Source of the DNA: CAYFKJ01 sp964528595
Lineage (GTDB): Bacteria > Pseudomonadota > Alphaproteobacteria > UBA2966
Direction: 5' to 3'
NCBI GenBank assembly: GCA_964528595.1
Contig: CAZGTM010000019.1
Span: 1-62,928, forward strand
DNA: 62,928 nt
The position numbers were made by a program, and so were the translations under genes. Below the pieces are notes generated by a model. The model was given only the letters and a program-made list of their open reading frames with translations, searched no databases and was not told the DNA's origin. This document shows, piece after piece, positions 60,791-62,928 of this stretch (positions are counted from its first letter, which is position 1; every line of letters begins with the position of its first letter).

Positions 60791-61230
60791 CCACCCGTCT
60801 GCTGCTGGCCTCGGCGGTTCGCGACGTGATCGGGCGGGAAGCGCGTGCGGCTTTTCCGGAAGAATGCTGCGGCCTGTTGCTGGGTTTGCCGGCAGCCGAG
60901 GTGCTGACCGTCACCCGCGCCCACCCGACGCGCAATCTGGCGGCGGACCGGCGGCGGACCTTCGAGGTCGATTTCGCCGAGCGCCTGAAGTTGCAGCGCG
61001 AGCTTGCGGGCGCGCCGGAAGACGTCGTCGGCATGTACCACTCCCACCCCGGCGCGCCGGCCCGGCCCTCCGCCGCCGACCTCGCCCAGGCCTGGGAGCC
61101 GGGCTGGCTCTGGCTGATCGCGGCGGTCGATGAGACAGCCGTTACCGATCTGGCAGCTTACCGCTACGACTGGTCCGATGAGGCGGAGGGGCGGTTCACG
61201 GCGTTGGCGATTTCCCATATGCCGGATTGA
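60787..61230 (+). CDS. M67-family (JAMM/MPN+) metalloprotease
   Basis: A 147-residue zinc isopeptidase-like protein. The JAMM motif is complete: an upstream Glu in FPEECCGLLLG, then HSHPGAPARPSAAD (HxHPx7SxxD pattern). The ECCGLL segment is typical of the bacterial M67 family, which often acts on ubiquitin-like sulfur carriers, trimming them for cysteine or thiamine synthesis. No sulfur-carrier gene is adjacent. The start is GTG 60787, overlapping the stop of the upstream gene. Confidence 0.85.
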   Translation: MTTRLLLASAVRDVIGREARAAFPEECCGLLLGLPAAEVLTVTRAHPTRNLAADRRRTFEVDFAERLKLQRELAGAPEDVVGMYHSHPGAPARPSAADLAQAWEPGWLWLIAAVDETAVTDLAAYRYDWSDEAEGRFTALAISHMPD

Positions 61231-61277
61231 GCCTTCGTGATAGGTAGAACCGAATTCGAACAGCAAGAGACCTCGAA

Positions 61278-62342
61278 ATGACCGCACCCTCCGACTTTCG
61301 CAGCGACAACGTCACCGCCGTCTCGCCCGAGATCATGGACGCCCTGGCGGCGGCCAACACCGGTACCATGGCCTCCTATGGCGGCGACGAGATCACCGCC
61401 CGCCTGCAGGGTCGCATGAGCGAGCTGTTCGAACGCGACGTGGCGGTCTTTCCGGTGCTGACGGGCACGGCGGCCAACGTGCTGTCGCTGACCACCCTGA
61501 CGCCGCCGCACGGCTCGGTGTTCTGCCACCGCGAAGCCCATATCGAGGTCGACGAGGCCGGCGGCACGGAGTTTTATACCGGCGGCGCCAAGCTCGTGCT
61601 GCTCGACGGTGACGACGCCAAGTTCTCGGCCGAACACTTTGCCGAACGCCTAGCCGAGGCAGGCCGGCGCACACCGCACCAGGTGCCGCCCAAAGCCGTC
61701 TCGATCACCCAGGCCAGTGAATTGGGCGGCGTCTACAGCCTCGACGAGCTTGCCGCTATCGTCGAGGTGGCGCAGAGCCGCGACCTCGGCGTCCACATGG
61801 ACGGCGCCCGCTTCGCCAACGCCATCGCCGGTTTGGACTGTTCCCCCGCCGACATGACCTGGCGGGCCGGCGTCGACGTGCTGTCGTTCGGCTCGACCAA
61901 GAACGGCACGATGGGGGCGGAAGCCGTGGTGTTCTTCGATCCCGGCGCGGCCGGCGACTTCGTCTACACCCGCATGCGCGGCGGCCACCTGGCGTCGAAG
62001 ATGCGCTATCTTTCGGCCCAGCTCGAAGCCTACCTCGCCGACGATGTCTGGCTGCGCAACGCGCGCCACGCCAACGCCGCGGCCAAGCGCCTGTCGGACG
62101 GCCTGGCCGCCCTGCCGGGGGCTTATCTCTTCGCCAGCGTCGACGCCAACGAAATCTTCGTCGGTCTGCCGGCGGAAGTGGTGGAAGGGCTCGAAGCCGA
62201 CGGCCACCTCTTTCACCACTGGACCCGGGAAGGCGACGCCATCGTCATCCGCCTGGTCTGCGCCTGGAACAGCGAGGACGCCGCCATCGACGCCCTACTG
62301 GCCGGGGCCAAGGCCCACGCCGAAAAGGTTGCGGCGGAATAG
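61278..62342 (+). CDS. ltaE: Low-specificity L-threonine aldolase
   Basis: PLP enzyme of 354 residues that splits threonine or allo-threonine to glycine and acetaldehyde. The opening DFRSDNVTAVSPEIMDALAAANTG, the block YGGDEITARLQGRMSELFERDVAVFPVLTGTAANV, HMDGARFANAI and the PLP lysine in SFGSTKNGTMGAEAVVFF are family marks. The ATG at 61278 follows a purine-rich site. It is the last core gene before the tRNA; a small CCGAGG/CCTCGG hairpin follows the stop at about 62351. Confidence 0.92.
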   Translation: MTAPSDFRSDNVTAVSPEIMDALAAANTGTMASYGGDEITARLQGRMSELFERDVAVFPVLTGTAANVLSLTTLTPPHGSVFCHREAHIEVDEAGGTEFYTGGAKLVLLDGDDAKFSAEHFAERLAEAGRRTPHQVPPKAVSITQASELGGVYSLDELAAIVEVAQSRDLGVHMDGARFANAIAGLDCSPADMTWRAGVDVLSFGSTKNGTMGAEAVVFFDPGAAGDFVYTRMRGGHLASKMRYLSAQLEAYLADDVWLRNARHANAAAKRLSDGLAALPGAYLFASVDANEIFVGLPAEVVEGLEADGHLFHHWTREGDAIVIRLVCAWNSEDAAIDALLAGAKAHAEKVAAE

Positions 62343-62418
62343 ACAGCAGGCCGAGGCCCCTCGGACTCAAAGCTTGATCGTACGCCCAATCGGGGCTATG
62401 TAGCGGGACGCCCTCGAC

Positions 62419-62494
62419 GCTCCCTTCGTCTAGTGGCCTAGGACGCTGGCCTCTCACGCCGGAAACAGGGGTTCGAGTCCCCTAGGGAGCGCCA
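62419..62494 (+). tRNA. tRNA-Glu (anticodon CUC)
   Basis: The 76 bases align along their whole length with bacterial tRNA-Glu. The acceptor stem GCTCCCT pairs with AGGGAGC, GTCTAGTGGCCTAGGAC forms the D arm, CTC lies in the anticodon loop, and GGGGTTCGAGTCCCC is the T arm. The 3' CCA is encoded. The integrase gene starts 73 bases later and reads away from it, so the tRNA 3' end is the likely attachment site of an island. Confidence 0.95.
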
Positions 62495-62567
62495 ATTCAC
62501 CTCATGCACTACAGCTAACCCTTTGAGTTTCAACGATATTGTGTTGAACCTTATGAGGCGGTAGACC

Positions 62568-62928
62568 ATGTGGACGACCAAACGAGCACCCTATCTGTAT
62601 CAAAAGCGGGGGTGGTGGTACTTCAGCCGACGTGTTCCAGCTGATCTGAAAGGGCATTATCGGTGTTCTAGGATCACCTTCTCTCTTAAAACCCGTTCGC
62701 TAAAGGCAGCTAAAACTAGAGCTATGTCTCTTGCTGGCTCTCTTGAGCAGGATTGGATGTCACTTAGGTGGCGAAGCGATCGTGATCCCTTCAACCGATA
62801 CCTTGTGGATCAGGTGGATGTGTCGGGAGCATCGTCTAATGCACCGACATTAAGCGAAGCAAAGAGCTTGTATGTAGAGGCTAAACAAGCAGGCAGGCCA
62901 ATATCGTTTCAGCAAACCGTTGATCGTG
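62568..62928 (+). CDS. Tyrosine-recombinase integrase, N-terminal part (DUF6538 type; cut by right edge)
   Basis: Reading from the ATG at 62568 (GAGG-like ribosome site eight bases upstream) gives 120 residues to the edge. They begin MWTTKRAPYLYQKRGWWYF and continue with SRRVPADLKGHYRCSRITFSLKT, then RSLKAAKTRAMSLAGSLEQDWMSLRW. This is the N-terminal DNA-binding domain seen in DUF6538-type phage and island integrases; the SAM-like core domain begins at about residue 103 (TLSEAKSLYVEAKQAGRP). The catalytic R-H-R-Y residues lie beyond the window. The bases are AT-richer than the core genes. Its place after a tRNA marks an island boundary. Confidence 0.85.
   Translation, partial: MWTTKRAPYLYQKRGWWYFSRRVPADLKGHYRCSRITFSLKTRSLKAAKTRAMSLAGSLEQDWMSLRWRSDRDPFNRYLVDQVDVSGASSNAPTLSEAKSLYVEAKQAGRPISFQQTVDR

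Overview
The window looks like a scaffold of an alphaproteobacterial chromosome, probably from the Rhodospirillales or a near relative. It is GC-rich, and its gene order is typically alphaproteobacterial: yebC-ruvC-ruvA-ruvB-ybgC-tolQRAB-pal-cpoB-tilS-ftsH-folP-glmM, zapA-6S RNA-5-formyl-THF cyclo-ligase, serC-serA-hisZ-purA, rpoH, a TrcR-type regulator and a DUF1192 protein. Two runs of exactly 100 N (19286-19385 and 54151-54250) mark scaffold joins, as in a draft or metagenome-assembled genome.

Layout. (a) 1-1740 is an AT-richer accessory segment: an AbiE-type toxin-antitoxin pair, toxin cut by the left edge, with two long perfect palindromes at its promoter. (b) 1801-8984 is metabolic: acyl-CoA ligase, TSUP transporter, GNAT, PrpE, TrcR-like regulator, quinone oxidoreductase. 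(c) 9067-16189 holds DUF1192, a long inverted repeat, MetY, a hydrolase, a small heat-shock gene with a probable ROSE thermometer and an RpoH-type promoter, rpmE, cyaY, an ABC exporter and a paraoxonase-like protein. (d) 16202-22155, mostly leftward, is a non-flagellar MotA-like/MotB-like pair, a Pro/Lys-rich OmpA-like envelope protein broken by gap 1, suhB, efp and a degenerate ThiE-like gene. (e) 22401-25604 is DUF4164, zapA, 6S RNA, fau, a YmdB-type phosphodiesterase and a DMT transporter. (f) 25800-40944 is the yebC/ruv/Tol-Pal/tilS/ftsH/folP/glmM block, with a probable small RNA between tolB and pal. (g) 40963-48491 is accessory metabolism: MocR regulator with DUF1127 and PhzF, GNAT, a tartrate-dehydrogenase-like enzyme with an FAH-superfamily hydratase, and two adjacent class V aminotransferase-fold enzymes. 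(h) 48625-53996 is serC-serA behind a structured leader, then hisZ and purA. (i) 54006-58356 is a divergent signalling cluster: a membrane class III nucleotide cyclase (gap 2), a large pseudokinase and a coupled small membrane protein. (j) 58372-62342 is rpoH, rluD, a membrane-anchored protein, an M67 peptidase and threonine aldolase. (k) 62419-62928 is tRNA-Glu(CUC) followed at once by the start of a tyrosine-recombinase integrase, the usual edge of an integrated island.

Connections. The RpoH-like promoter and ROSE-like leader of the hsp20 gene fit the rpoH gene at 58372. The Tol-Pal genes form a complete envelope-constriction machine next to ftsH and glmM. The least explained parts are the pseudokinase/cyclase cluster, the MotA/MotB/OmpA-like envelope set, the tolB-pal small RNA, the serC leader and the palindrome-flanked AbiE promoter. 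I saw no CRISPR array, prophage or secondary-metabolite cluster.
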